Part shown: positions 30,620 to 41,204 of the stretch, in pieces
Layout of the letters: the number at the start of each line of letters is the position of its first letter
Numbering within the stretch: position 1 is the first letter of the stretch
Assembly: GCF_030445035.2 (NCBI RefSeq)
Contig: NC_092216.1
Span: 17,547,405-17,611,404, forward strand
DNA: 64,000 nucleotides
Direction of reading: 5' to 3'
DNA from: Dasypus novemcinctus
Lineage: Eukaryota; Chordata; Mammalia; Cingulata; Dasypodidae
Made by a program: the position numbers and the translations under genes
The notes under the pieces: model-generated
The model's database searches: none
Seen by the model: only the letters and a program-made list of their open reading frames with translations
What the model was told of the DNA's origin: nothing

Positions 30620-32740
30620 CCTCAGAGGTCCTGGGGCGTGGAGAGGGGTCTCTACCCTGAGGCCCTAGGTGTGGACACCTGGGGCGAGGAGAGGGGCCTG
30701 TACCCTGAGGTCCTGGGGCGTGGACAACAGGGGTGAAGAGCGGGGCCTATACCCTGAGGCCTTGGGCATGGACACCTGGGGTATGGAGAGGGGCCTCCTT
30801 CCTGAGGACCTGGGGTGAGAAGAGGGGCCTCTACCGTGTCGTCCTGGAGTGTGGACACCTGGGGCAAGGAGAGGGGCCTGTACCCTGAGGCCCAGGGGCA
30901 TGGACACCTGGGGCATGGACACCTGGGGCGAGGAGAGCGGCCTCTACCTGGAGGCTCTGGGGCATGGACACCTGGGGGATGGAGAGGGGCCTCCTTCCTG
31001 AGGACCTGGGGTGAGAAGAGGGGCCTCTACCGTGTCGTCCTGGAGTGTGGACACCTGGGGCAAGGAGAGGGGCCTGTACCCTGAGGCCCAGGGGCATGGA
31101 CACCTGGGGCATGGACACCTGGGGCGAGGAGAGCGGCCTCTACCTGGAGGCTCTGGGGCATGGACACCTGGGGTATGGAGAGGGGCCTCCTTCCTGAGGA
31201 CCTGGGGTGAGAAGAGGGGCCTCTACCGTGTCGTCCTGGAGTGTGGACACCTGGGGCAAGGAGAGGGGCCTGTACCCTGAGGCCCAGGGGCATGGACACC
31301 TGGGGCATGGACACCTGGGGCGAGGAGAGCGGCCTCTACCTGGAGGCTCTGGGGCATGGACACCTGGGGGATGGAGAGGGGCCTCCTTCCTGAGGACCTG
31401 GGGTGAGAAGAGGGGCCTCTACCGTGTCGTCCTGGAGTGTGGACACCTGGGGCAAGGAGAGGGGCCTGTACCCTGAGGCCCAGGGGCATGGACACCTGGG
31501 GCATGGGCACCTGGGGCGAGGAGAGCGGCCTCTATCTGGAGGCTCTGGGGCATGGACACCTGGGGGATGGAGAGGGGCCTCCTTCCTGAGGACCTGGGGT
31601 GAGAAGAGGGGCCTCTACCGTGTCGTCCTGGAGTGTGGACACCTGGGGCAAGGAGAGGGGCCTGTACCCTGAGGCCCAGGGGCATGGACACCTGGGGCAT
31701 GGGCACCTGGGGCGAGGAGAGCGGCCTCTACCTGGAGGCTCTGGGGCATGGACACCTGGGGTATGGAGAGGGGCCTCCTTCCTGAGGACCTGGGGTGAGA
31801 AGAGGGGCCTCTACCGTGTCGTCCTGGAGTGTGGACACCTGGGGCAAGGAGAGGGGCCTGCACCCTGAGGCCCAGGGGCATGGACACCTGGGGCATGGAC
31901 ACCTGGGGCGAGGAGAGCGGCCTCTACCTGGAGGCTCTGGGGCATGGACACCTGGGGTATGGAGAGGGGCCTCCTTCCTGAGGACCTGGGGTGAGAAGAG
32001 GGGCCTCTACCGTGTCGTCCTGGAGTGTGGACACCTGGGGCAAGGAGAGGGGCCTGTACCCTGAGGCCCAGGGGCATGGACACCTGGGGCATGGGCACCT
32101 GGGGCGAGGAGAGCGGCCTCTACCTGGAGGCTCTGGGGCATGGACACCTGGGGTATGGAGAGGGGCCTCCTTCCTGAGGACCTGGGGTGAGAAGAGGGGC
32201 CTCTACCGTGTCGTCCTGGAGTGTGGACACCTGGGGCAAGGAGAGGGGCCTGCACCCTGAGGCCCAGGGGCATGGACACCTGGGGCATGGACACCTGGGG
32301 CGAGGAGAGCGGCCTCTACCTGGAGGCTCTGGGGCATGGACACCTGGGGTATGGAGAGGGGCCTCCTTCCTGAGGACCTGGGGTGAGAAGAGGGGCCTCT
32401 ACCCTGAGGTCCTTGGGCATAGACACCTGGAGTGAGGAGAGGGGCCTCTATCCTGAGGCCCTGGCGCGTGGACACTTGGGGCCTGGAGAGCGGCCTCCTT
32501 CCTGAGGACCTGGGGTGAGGAGAGCGGCCTCTACCCGGAGGCCCTGGGGCGTGGACACCTGGGGTGAGGAGAGGGGCCTCTATCCTGAGGCTCTGTCGCA
32601 TGGACTCTTGGGGCCTGGAGAAGGGCCTCCTTCCTGAGGACCTGGGTTGAGGAGAGGGCCTCTACCCTGAACCCTGGGTTGTGGTGTGGGACCTTTACCC
32701 TGATGGCTAGAGTATGGAGATTGGCCTCTATCCTGAAGGT
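30620..32740. repeat. G-rich minisatellite with 49-bp monomers and 196-bp higher-order unit
   Basis: The basic monomer is about 49 bp (GAGGAGAGGGGCCTCTACCC, then TGAGGCCCTGGGG, then CGTGGACACCTGGGGC). From about 30810 to 32400 four monomers form a 196-bp unit: one carries an internal 16-17-bp duplication of the GGACACCTGGGG part and one lacks a similar piece, so the sum is 4 x 49. The marker GTCGTCCTGGAGTGTGG recurs at 30838, 31034, 31230, 31426, 31622, 31818, 32014 and 32210, exactly 196 bp apart. Outer parts (30620-30810, 32400-32740) are looser single monomers. Open frames repeat every 196 bp on both strands but each shifts by one base per unit and ends, so they are not coding. Confidence 0.95.
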
Positions 32741-34150
32741 CCTGGGGTGGTGATGTCCTCACCATTCGAGGGGCACCCCGTGGACTTTTCCCTGGCCTGA
32801 TTGTCCTGCTGTAGACTGTGTTCACAGCTGAGGCTGTGGAGGGGCAGTGACTCCCAAGGCTCCTTCCTTGTCCTTGCCTGGGAGATGTCCCCACCTTGAA
32901 ACACACAGGCACTTCCTCCCAGGGCTGAGGGGGTGCACGCTTGATGCCTGGCGAACATCTGAAAATGCACATGGCTAAAGCCACTTGGGCACCCGAAGCT
33001 GAGCTCGAGGACTGTGGGGTGGTCAGGAAGTGCTCCTGAGCCTGGGGAGAGGGGCAGACGGCTGATCCCAAGGCGTCTAAGCCAGATGACATTCAAGGAA
33101 AATGGGAAGGATCCTGGAGAAGAGAGCCTGCCCTAGATGACAGGATAACTGGAACCGAGCTCGGGAAGAGGGGCCCGCTGACTTCCTTCTGAGTGGTTTT
33201 TCAGTCCACAGAGATTGACTCGCATCCCTAACCCAGGCTTTGCACCAGTGCTGGGCTTCTGGCCCTGAGGGCACAGTCTGCCTCTTCATCCCTCCTTGCC
33301 TCAATTTTCCAGTGAAGAGCTGGAGGCCTCCAGAGTTTCGTGGGCTGAACTCCTCCTTTTCTTGCTTCACCAGTGGGTAGGAACGTGAGGAGCATAGACA
33401 AGCCACCAAGGTGCTGCTTGCAGGGAGTGGGTCAGCAGAGGTCTTGTGGCCACAGTCCATCCACCAGCCAGGAAGCACGCAGGCACTGCTGAGCTTGGCA
33501 CATGTGCTGGGCGCTGGGCCTGAAGCCTGCACTGAACACTTTCACTCCTTACCTAAGCCACTTCCCTGGATGTGACAGTCATCTGGGGGTGTGCCCCGCT
33601 TGCCTCCCTGGAAGGCCACACCCACACCGGGTTGCTCTACTCTGGTGCCTTCCGCACACAGGGCCTAAGGACAGGCTCAGGGTGGGCCTGAGTGGGGACT
33701 CATATGACCTGAGCCCAGACGGGGCCCCTGCTGCCACTGCTTGAAGGTCTCAGCGCGCTTTTACTCTCTCCACTGGAGGTCCTGAGGCTCTCCCACACGC
33801 CTTTCCTTTTATTTTTCCATTCTGTTCCCCAACCTCCCTCAAACTGAGGCCCGGAGAGTCAGGGCTGGCCCTGCCCCAGCTCTCCCTCGAACGGCCCTCA
33901 CCCAGCCGTCCTCCCACCCTGGCTCACGACAGCACCATCCAAGGGGCTTGGGAAAGGATCTGCGCCCAGTCCGCCTCCTCAGGGCCTTGGTCAGCAGGGC
34001 AGACTAGGAAAGGTGCCCAGGGCAGACAGGGCCCGTGGGAAGCTCAGCTCCTCGGCGTTCTTCTCGCCTTCCTCTCTTAGACCACACTCGATACCATGCA
34101 CCCCAGTGCTGCCCCTGACTTGCGATGCAGCGGGGGAGGGGGGAGGAAGA
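32741..34150. other. Unassigned GC-moderate sequence
   Basis: No recognisable gene, transposon or tandem repeat. Minus-strand frames of 122-151 codons (32728-33096, 33077-33532) overlap in different phases without family motifs. Confidence 0.4.
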
Positions 34151-34164
34151 GGAAGGAGTGCATG

Positions 34165-34320
34165 CCTGCACCTGGCTCTGCCGCCTGTCCCCTCTACCGC
34201 TTGGGCAAGTTACTTAACGCCTCCGTCCTCAGGCCCCTCACGTACAAGATGGGCATAAGAACACTCGTCACCTCGCAGGGCTATTTGGGGATCAGTGCAC
34301 AGCACTTAGCACAGTGGTTC
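34165..34320 (+). mobile_element. MIR SINE, sense
   Basis: CTGGCTCTGCCGCCTGTC, CTTGGGCAAGTTACTTAACG, CTCAGGCCCCTCACGTACAA and GCACTTAGCACAG follow the MIR core and 3' region in order. Confidence 0.85.
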
Positions 34321-34500
34321 TCAATGTGTAGTCTAGGGAATCCTGGGGGTTCCCTAAAGCACTTTCGGGGGTCTATTTTTCTCATAATTCTAAGATGTGT
34401 GTTTTTTGCCATCCTTCTCTCACAAGGGTGCAGTGAAGTTCCCAGAGGCTACAACACATTTGAGATGGAGAGATTGCATGCAGATGTGAGGCTCTAGCCA
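34310..34500 (+). mobile_element. Ancient interspersed repeat, family unnamed
   Basis: GTGGTTCTCAATGTGTAGTC with CTGGGGGTTCCCTAAAGC and TTCTCATAATTCTAAGATG resembles a widespread eutherian repeat, perhaps a hAT-type DNA element. Low-confidence assignment. Confidence 0.35.
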
Positions 34501-34854
34501 TCTTCTCTTACGCTCAATGCAAAAGAGACTCCCAGACTGCCATAAACAATGCCCTTCTGCTCCCCAAATTTTGTTTGTTTGGAAAATACCGTTATTTCTC
34601 CTAAAAATCATTATAGATTTAACATTATGGGTTTATATTTACATGAATCATCAGTATTTTATAATTTCTCAGTTTAATTCTAATGTAATAAATATCAATA
34701 GGAGCAGCCTGCACGAATAAAAACTCTTAGGGTCATCGAGAAATTGTAAGGTATAAATGGAGACCTTTTCAGAAGGAGACCAAAGTGTGAAGCAATAGCT
34801 GAGCTGCAGTGGGGCCTGGGCCTCGGCTGCACTAGAGGACGTTGACCAGGCCCC

Positions 34855-34893
34855 ATGGGGCAGGGGCAGGGCAGGGGCAGGGGCAGGGGCAGG
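34855..34893 (+). repeat. (GGGGCA)n short tandem repeat
   Basis: Six to seven GGGGCA/GGGCA units. It has G-quadruplex potential on the plus strand. Confidence 0.9.
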
Positions 34894-35047
34894 CTCTGCC
34901 TCTCCCTCTGTGCCCACTTTGTCTGCTACTTCCCCAAGGGACTCAGAGATCTTGGGAAATAACTGGTTGGCTTGCCCCCCCTGCCTTGCCCTATCTCACC
35001 AAGGCATTGCTGTCCTCCCTCTCTCCTCATTTCCCAGCTGGTTAAGT

Positions 35048-35650
35048 TTATTTTTTTCTTCTTCTTTATTTTCTTTTAAATGTTACATTTAAAAAATATG
35101 AGGTCCTTATATACCCCCCATCCCACCCACCCCACCTTCCGACATCATCAACCTCTTCCATCATCACAGCACATCCACTGCACCTGGTGAATACGTTCTG
35201 GAGCACTGCTGCACCACATGAACAGTGGTCCACATTGTAGTCCACACTCTCCCCCAGTCCATCCAGTGGGCCACGGCAGGACACACAAGGTCCAGCATCT
35301 GTCCCTGCAGCACCACCTAGGACAACTCCAAGTCCTGAAAATGCCCCACACCATATCTCTTCTTCCATCTCCCTAACCTCAGCAGCCACCGTGGCCACCC
35401 TCTCCACATCACTACTACAACTTCTTCCCTTACTAATCACACTAGTTCCCCAGCAGAACACTAGTAAGTCCACTCTAATCCATACTCTATTCCTTCATCC
35501 TGTGGACCCTCAGATGGGTATGTCCCCTCCTCTTAGATTCCACATGGATGTTGGATACAATTCTGCTTATAGCTGTAGGCACCCTTGGCTCGCTGGTGTA
35601 GTGGCTGACCCTCTTCACTTCCCTGTCAGCTGACCAGGGTAAGTCCAACA
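35048..35650 (-). mobile_element. LINE-1 3' end, antisense, recurrent family
   Basis: Begins with a T-rich tail complement (AAATGTTACATTTAAAAAAT, ATGAGGTCC). It runs through CACTGCACCTGGTGAATACG, GGAGCACTGCTGCACCACAT, AGTCCACACTCTCCCCCAGT and GGACAACTCCAAGTCCTGAA to GTGTAGTGGCTGACCCTC. Identical word order recurs at 41205, 48600 and 50210 (antisense) and at 21653, 42503, 46730, 61480 and 62640 (sense). The A-rich end makes it a 5'-truncated retrotransposon 3' terminus. The 135-codon minus frame inside is repeat-derived. Confidence 0.85.
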
Positions 35651-35689
35651 AGTGGTTATGTTTAAAGAGCAGTGCATGTGCCCAGCAAA

Positions 35690-35840
35690 AAAGTAAAACC
35701 AGCCAAGAGCCTGCTAGGTGAGAAGGTGATTTCTCTTGCCAGTGCCCCCAAACCCAGTTCCGCCTCCTAGAACCACTTCCCAGAACCAAGGGCCAAGCCC
35801 CACTCCAGCTCAGCTTTTAAGCATTTCCTATACCTCAGAA
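35690..35840 (+). repeat. Copy 1 of an unnamed dispersed repeat
   Basis: Shares with 36445-36575 the ordered words AAAACC(A/C)GCCA, GCGAGAAG/GTGAGAAGG, CTCTTGCC(A/C)GTGCCCCCA, CCCAGTTCC, CTTCCCAGAAC, AGCTTTTAAGC and GTACCTCAG. Possibly an LTR fragment; not identified. Confidence 0.55.
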
Positions 35841-36279
35841 TTTACTATTCATCAACAAGCACAGGTATTGCATATTTATATGTTTACACATCTATACAGT
35901 TCTCTTTTTTTCACAGAAGTTAAACGATTTCTGTACAAACTCGTATGCACTGTGCATTTTCACTTGGCAAAGTGCCTCAGGCAGCTTTCCTCCTGAGCAC
36001 ACTCAGCCCTCTCTCTCCGCACCTCCCTCCCTCTCTTTCTCTTTTTAATGGAAACCACACCCATGGATGGTAAATGCAGTAGTGGTCAAAAACAGATTCT
36101 GACGGGAGACTGCCCTCCCATCCCAGACCCTTGCTCCCACTCACAGAGACTGCCTGGTGTTATCTTTCCAGAATTTTCCATTCACGTTCTTATATATGGG
36201 GAGAAAAGTTTGCACCATTTCATATTTACACAAGGAGTCGCTAAGATTCGCTTTGTTCTGTCGTGTTTCTCCCCAGTGC

Positions 36280-36356
36280 GGAAGCGCTCTACCTCAGTGT
36301 GTGCACATGCACACGCGTACATGTGTGTATGTGTATAGGGGTGTGTGTGTGTGTCC
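36280..36356 (+). repeat. TG/CA-rich simple repeat
   Basis: Degenerate CA then TG dinucleotide stretch with a GTGTGTGTGTGTGT core at about 36339-36354. Confidence 0.9.
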
Positions 36357-36444
36357 TTATCTCTCATCTTGAGCGTACAGTAGCCTCCAGGCTGGTTTCC
36401 TGTTCCCACTGTCGCCCCCTACAGGCAGCTGCCTGTTGATGGCA

Positions 36445-36575
36445 AAAATTTAAAACCCGCCATTGGCCGTTGGGCGAGAAGATGAGGCTCTCTTGCCCGT
36501 GCCCCCAGTCCCAGTTCCACTTCCCAGAACTGACAGCTTTTAAGCGGCGCCTGTACCTCAGGCAGCAGGGGCACA
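36445..36575 (+). repeat. Copy 2 of an unnamed dispersed repeat
   Basis: Counterpart of 35690-35840, about 750 bp away in the same orientation. Divergence is substantial, so this is an old duplication or two insertions of one family. Confidence 0.55.
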
Positions 36576-36579
36576 CCTG

Positions 36580-37955
36580 GGAGAGCCTTTAACCTCCAGC
36601 GCAGGCTACGAACCCCTTCCCAGAAAAGAAAAACAAGTATTTGTGAATGCCCAAGATCACAAAGGAAACCCCAGTCTGTTGAAATACAGTCATTAGAATA
36701 TTTCGGCAAGCACGATCATGACTTCTGCCACCGTTTTCTGGGCAGTCCCTCCCGTCTTCTGGGCCAGCCCACATTCTGGGGTGCATGGCCACAACAGCTC
36801 CCTGCAAGCTGCCTCACCCTTCTGTCCCTTCCGCAGAGGAAACCTCCTGACCAGACTGACAGATGCCACTGTGAGTTCTCATCCAATCGGGGTGCTGGAA
36901 TGCAAAGCTGGTTTGCAGAGTCCGCTGATTTGGGTGGAGGGACAGTGACTCCTTCGTGGTTCTGACTCAGACATTTGAGAGCAGCTCTGCACCCACCCCC
37001 CATGCGTCCTGGGGACTGCGGGGCGAGCCAGTGCCTTTACTTCTCCTGTCTCTGAATCACGATCTCCTGCCCACACCACATGAGGGATGGGTGGGCTTGA
37101 AGTCCCCATACTCCTCAGTAGCAGGGTCAGCCGGCACCTGTGTCGGTGCCAGCCAGCCACGGCAGCCGGCCATAGCTTTGCCGCTCTTGAATTTCTTTCT
37201 TCACCCACTCATTCAGTTACTAGGTGGATTTATAGCCTTCCCTCCAGCCCGCAGGCTGCAGCGGCCTCTCAAAGGGAGTGCACACAATTGGACTCACTCG
37301 ACTGCCTGGGCAGTTCCTGCCAACGTGCCATTTAAATTGTCCCTTCAAAGTAGTTGGCTGAGGAAATATCTATTCCTGCGTGCCCATGTGTCCAAGAATT
37401 GTGTTTGTGTATTTGACTGACATTTACTGTCTTTCTGTCAGGGACTCACAGTTATCTTGGAGACACTGAGGCAGACTGGAAATTTGAACGGACCGGGACT
37501 CTAGATTATCCTGGACGGTTTACATTACATTGATGCCAAAGCAAGTGGACATTTTAAAATGTTTTTGACCTTCACCTCTTTTTGACCTTCACCCCTGTCC
37601 TTGGAATTAAGGTAAAGTACAGTTGCTACTGTTTATGAATAATTTTTAGACAATTACTAGCAAGCATCTTCATTTCAGTTGACTCCGTGCTATTCCATCC
37701 TTCAAGCTGGTGTTACAACTTGCGTGATTATTCTTTTTGTGTCTTTTCAAAAACACTCTGCCTCTCCTTGTCTGCCTTGTCTCTCCTTCCCCGCCTCCAC
37801 TCACAAGGCCCCCTTTCTTCCTTCTGACATATCCTGGTCTTTTCCTTTCCAATGAGCTTCTAGATGGGAGAAAGGAATTGCAAGAGTCAATGACTGAATG
37901 TATTCTAGCAAAATGACTCCAAAGTTTATATCTGTTATTCTTTTATATGTTTCAT
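36580..37955. other. Unassigned sequence
   Basis: About 36625-36705 (CACAAAGGAAACCCCAGTC, TTGAAATACAGTCATTAGAA) resembles an ancient repeat that may also be at 23105-23450. The rest, including frames at 36956-37420, shows no recognisable features. Confidence 0.4.
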
Positions 37956-37959
37956 CTTT

Positions 37960-38100
37960 GTTTAAATAGTAGTAACATATACATATAAAACCCCAAATTT
38001 CCCATTTTACCCATTTTTAAGTTTCAATTCAGTAGTATTAATCACATTAACAATATTGTGCTACCATCAACAAAATCTTTCCATTGCCCAAAGCGGGAAC
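37960..38100 (-). mobile_element. Old LINE-1 3' fragment, antisense
   Basis: CCCATTTTACCCATTTTTAA, AATTCAGTAGTATTAATCAC and TTGTGCTACCATCAACA follow the antisense L1M 3'-UTR pattern. Confidence 0.65.
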
Positions 38101-38221
38101 TTGGTTCATATGCCTGGTTTTAATCTTGATTCTACTAAAATCACAGATGCATCCTGCCTGGGAAAACAGCAGTCCTGGCATCTTGGTGGTAATAACAACA
38201 AATTACGATAGTAGCTGAAAA

Positions 38222-38392
38222 TTCACTGCGTGCTTACTAAGTACCAGGCACTGTATATTCTCACCACAGCCTAGGAAGTGTGTCTCATTAGTATCTTTCC
38301 TTTACAGGGCAGGGAAGTCCCATTTGGAGGGCTTGCCTAAGTAACACACCTAGGAACCATAAGGCTGATATTTGAACCCCAGTAACATGGTT
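38222..38392 (-). mobile_element. MIR SINE, antisense
   Basis: GTGCTTACTAAGTACCAGGC, CTTGCCTAAGTAACACACC and GATATTTGAACCCCAGTAA match the MIR complement in order. Confidence 0.85.
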
Positions 38393-38654
38393 TTCTGGGT
38401 TCCCATGTGGTTGCTTGGGAAAGGCAGGCAGGAAAGGAAGGGATGTGATGGGAAGAGACTCACCATGCTGTGGGATGTCTGTTGTCCTGAAAGACAATGG
38501 GCAGGAAAAGGAAGCAGCTGGCATTTCGTTAGGAACAGCTAATGAAGTGGTGGGAGGCAGGAAGCAGTCCTCATGACCAGGATGCCCTGGGTGGGCATCT
38601 CTCACTCAAGGAAATGATCAGTGGTGATTTCTCACTCAGGAGCCATCATTGCAC

Positions 38655-39381
38655 CTCCATCCATCCTTCCATCTGTACACCCATCCACCAACCAACCCCA
38701 CCCATCCATATATTCATCCACCACCCATCCATCCATCCACCCATCCATCCACCCCTCACACCCCACCAATCCACCCACCCAACCACCCCTCACCCCCCAC
38801 CCATTACTCCACCCATCCATCCACCCATCCACCCCACAACCCCCACCCATCCATCCATCCACCCAGCCTTCCATTCATCCATCCATCCACTCACACTTCC
38901 ATCATCCACCCATCAGCCCAGTCTTCCATCCATCTATCCATCCATCCACTCATCCATCCACCCACCCATCCATACCCCACATGCCATCCATCCATCCACC
39001 CATCTACCCTTTCATTCATCCTTCCATCCAGTGATGTACCCAGCCTTCCATTCATCCATCCATCCACTCACACTTCCATCATCCACCCATCAGCCCAGTC
39101 TTCCATCCATCTATCCATCCATCCACTCATCCATCCACCCACCCATCCATACCCCACACGCCATCCATCCATCCACCCATCTACCCTTTCATTCATCCTT
39201 CCATCCAGTGATGTACCCACCCTTCCAACCATCCACCCACCCATTTAACCACCACCCATCCATCCACCTATCCAGCCCCTACCTCTACCCACCCCCCCTT
39301 CCATTCATCCATTCATTTATCTACCCACCCAACCAATCCCCACTCCCCATCCATCCATCCATTCACCCACCCCTCCCCCAT
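38655..39381 (+). repeat. (CCAT/CCAC)n satellite with 177-bp internal duplication
   Basis: Degenerate CATC/CCAC/CCATC units without G for long stretches. The segment starting at 38864 (CAGCCTTCCATTCATCC) is repeated from 39041 at an offset of exactly 177 bp, including the markers CCATCAGCCCAGTCTTCC and CAGTGATGTACC. Copies differ at few positions (e.g. CCCCACATG/CCCCACACG). Because 177 is divisible by three, a 287-codon frame (38542-39405) stays open and repeats a His/Pro/Ser/Ile-rich block. It is not considered a gene. Confidence 0.95.
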
Positions 39382-39781
39382 TGTTGTAAACCAGCTCAGC
39401 AATAGGTTTGCTCAGGGGGAAGGTGATGCAGAACTTAAAGAAATTAAGGACTGAGAGAAAGACACAAGAGAGAAAACAGAGTTGGGACCAGGGGACTCAC
39501 ACTGAGAGCTCGACACTAGTTTCCACATCATATTTATTTAGGAACTAACAAGCAGCTCTTTGTTATTTACAGTAATAAGGAATGGGTGTAACATTTACAA
39601 TAACAAGGAACAGGTCATACAAAGTTCAAATGCTTCATCATGCAAACATTTTTTCGTGCTGATCTGACAGTGTTTCATCTACTTAAGTCCTGATGTTCCT
39701 AAGCCCATAAGCCCACACTTTTTGTCTGCATTACGGAAACTTTTTGACTGCAAACCATTTTCCTACTATTTTCCCACAACA
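39382..39781 (-). mobile_element. Solo LTR, betaretrovirus-like (class II) type, inside the satellite
   Basis: The 400-bp block starts TGTTGT and ends ACAACA, perfect short inverted termini, and is surrounded by CATC satellite on both sides (residual array 39785-39860). Read on the minus strand it has AAATAAATATG followed by a C/T-rich stretch with GTCCCCTGGTCCC and TTGTGTCTTTCTCTC, typical of class II ERV U5 regions. A 6-bp target duplication expected for this class was not found, perhaps because the satellite has since rearranged. No internal genes are present. Confidence 0.7.
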
Positions 39782-39784
39782 TGC

Positions 39785-39862
39785 CACCCCCACCCATCCA
39801 TCCATTCACCCACCCACCCTTCCATCCATCCATCCACCTATCCACCACCCATTGGTCCCTCC
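39785..39862 (+). repeat. Right-hand remnant of the CATC satellite
   Basis: CACCCATCCATCCATTCACC-type units continue for about 75 bp beyond the LTR, showing that the LTR landed in the array. Confidence 0.9.
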
Positions 39863-39974
39863 ACTAACCTGTGCCTTCTCTGCCCCAGGCACTGTTGTAG
39901 GGGCTCCAATAAACTGGGGAATAGAACAGGTAAGGGTGAGTGCCTGAGTGCCCAGGGCTGTCACAAAGTGCCAC

Positions 39975-40345
39975 AAACTGGGGGGAGGGGGGGAGGATGA
40001 AAACAACAGAAATATCTTTTCTCATACGTCTGGAGATCATAAGTCCAAAACCAAGAGTTGGCAGTGCTGTGCTCCATGTAAAACCAGTAGGGCAAGATCC
40101 TACCTTGCTTCTTCCACTTCTGGCAGGTGCAGGCAATATCCTTTGCATTGGATGGTGACAGTGTCACGCTAATCCTAATTTCGTCATCTCATGGCCGCCT
40201 TCTCCCGTGTCTGTGTCTCTGTCCAAATTCCTCTCTTCTTATGAGGACACCCAGTCACATGGGATTTAGGGCCCACCCTTCTCAGTATGGTCGCATCTTA
40301 ACCATGTCATTGAAAGAGCCTTCACAAGTCTGCTTCAAGAACAGT
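39975..40345 (-). mobile_element. Widespread eutherian interspersed repeat, family unnamed
   Basis: AACAACAGAAATATCTTTTC, GTCTGGAGATCATAAGTCC, TTGGCAGTGCTGTGCTCC, TTATGAGGACACCCAGTCAC and ATTTAGGGCCCACCC occur in an order I recognise from a common placental-mammal repeat. I cannot assign its class by eye, and the orientation is nominal. Confidence 0.5.
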
Positions 40346-40349
40346 AGTC

Positions 40350-41200
40350 TACAAACATCTGCTTCTCAGAAGGGATGCACATTCCATGAGGTCAGGGAAT
40401 CAGTCCCACGTAAGAAGTATGTCCAGGGGTTTCCTAAAGCATGTAGTATCTTATTTGATAGGAATCCAGGTTATATGCTCTAGACTCCAAAGGTGGAAAG
40501 AGTTTAAAGAATAGCTATTATTTTCATTATCCCCAAATCTTTAAAGCACTTTACAACTGCTAGGACACTTCCATATCAGGAAAATTAATTCAAATTGTGT
40601 TGCCAAGCCTAGAGCATGATACAAAGTGTAAAAGTAAAAGGCATTGATGCTGTTCTTTAGAGATTTCTATATAGCAGTACAGAAATTAGAGCTGTTATAT
40701 GATTAATTATAACCTCAAGCAAATTTGTTCATTGCTCTGACAGAGGCTCAGTAGTCAGTATGACAGCAGGATCCGAGAAATTGGAGTGCACCCCTTACGG
40801 TGTGAATGGAGCCTTAAGGCACAATTTAGACTTTGATGGGTAGATGTTGGCAAGGGGTTTGGCATGGAGGGAATTCCTGACAGGAGGCAGCACCTAAAGT
40901 ATGCCAGTGGCAGTTTCCAAGCCCTATCCTCTGTTCTACATAAAGTAGGCATGGCAGGAGAGGACGAGCTGGGCCAGGCCATACATGGGCAGAGTTGCAG
41001 GTGCTTTGGAAGTGCAGGGGAAGTGCGTGGCAAATGCCACTTGCCAAGTCTGAGAAGGGCTCAGGTGCCTGGCTAAGACACCAGAGTTTACTTTACTAAT
41101 CATGAGATGCACTCATCAGGAGTCTTACTGCCAAGGATGGAAACTCAGTTGACATTAGCTAAGGCAAAGGAGGGGATATATACCACTACTTATAATTCAA
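40350..41200. other. Unassigned sequence
   Basis: No gene or recent repeat recognised. The frame at 40755-41033 (-) shows no motif. Confidence 0.4.
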
Positions 41201-41204
41201 CTCC

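Noticed and set aside
30815..32601. Repeated 82-132-codon open frames on both strands in the minisatellite
   Set aside because: They recur every 196 bp because the DNA repeats, shift frame by one base per unit and stop; no start context or domain.
30620..32740. CRISPR-like array
   Set aside because: Units are contiguous tandem repeats without unique spacers, in a mammalian genome.
35066..35473. A conserved 100-135-codon protein recurring at 35.1, 41.3, 50.2 and 61.7 kb
   Set aside because: The similarity comes from copies of a LINE-1 3' UTR; frames differ in phase and length between copies.
38542..39405. 287-codon plus-strand frame rich in His, Pro, Ser and Ile
   Set aside because: Entirely produced by CATC/CCAC simple repeats and a 177-bp duplication; overlapping frames in other phases are equally open.
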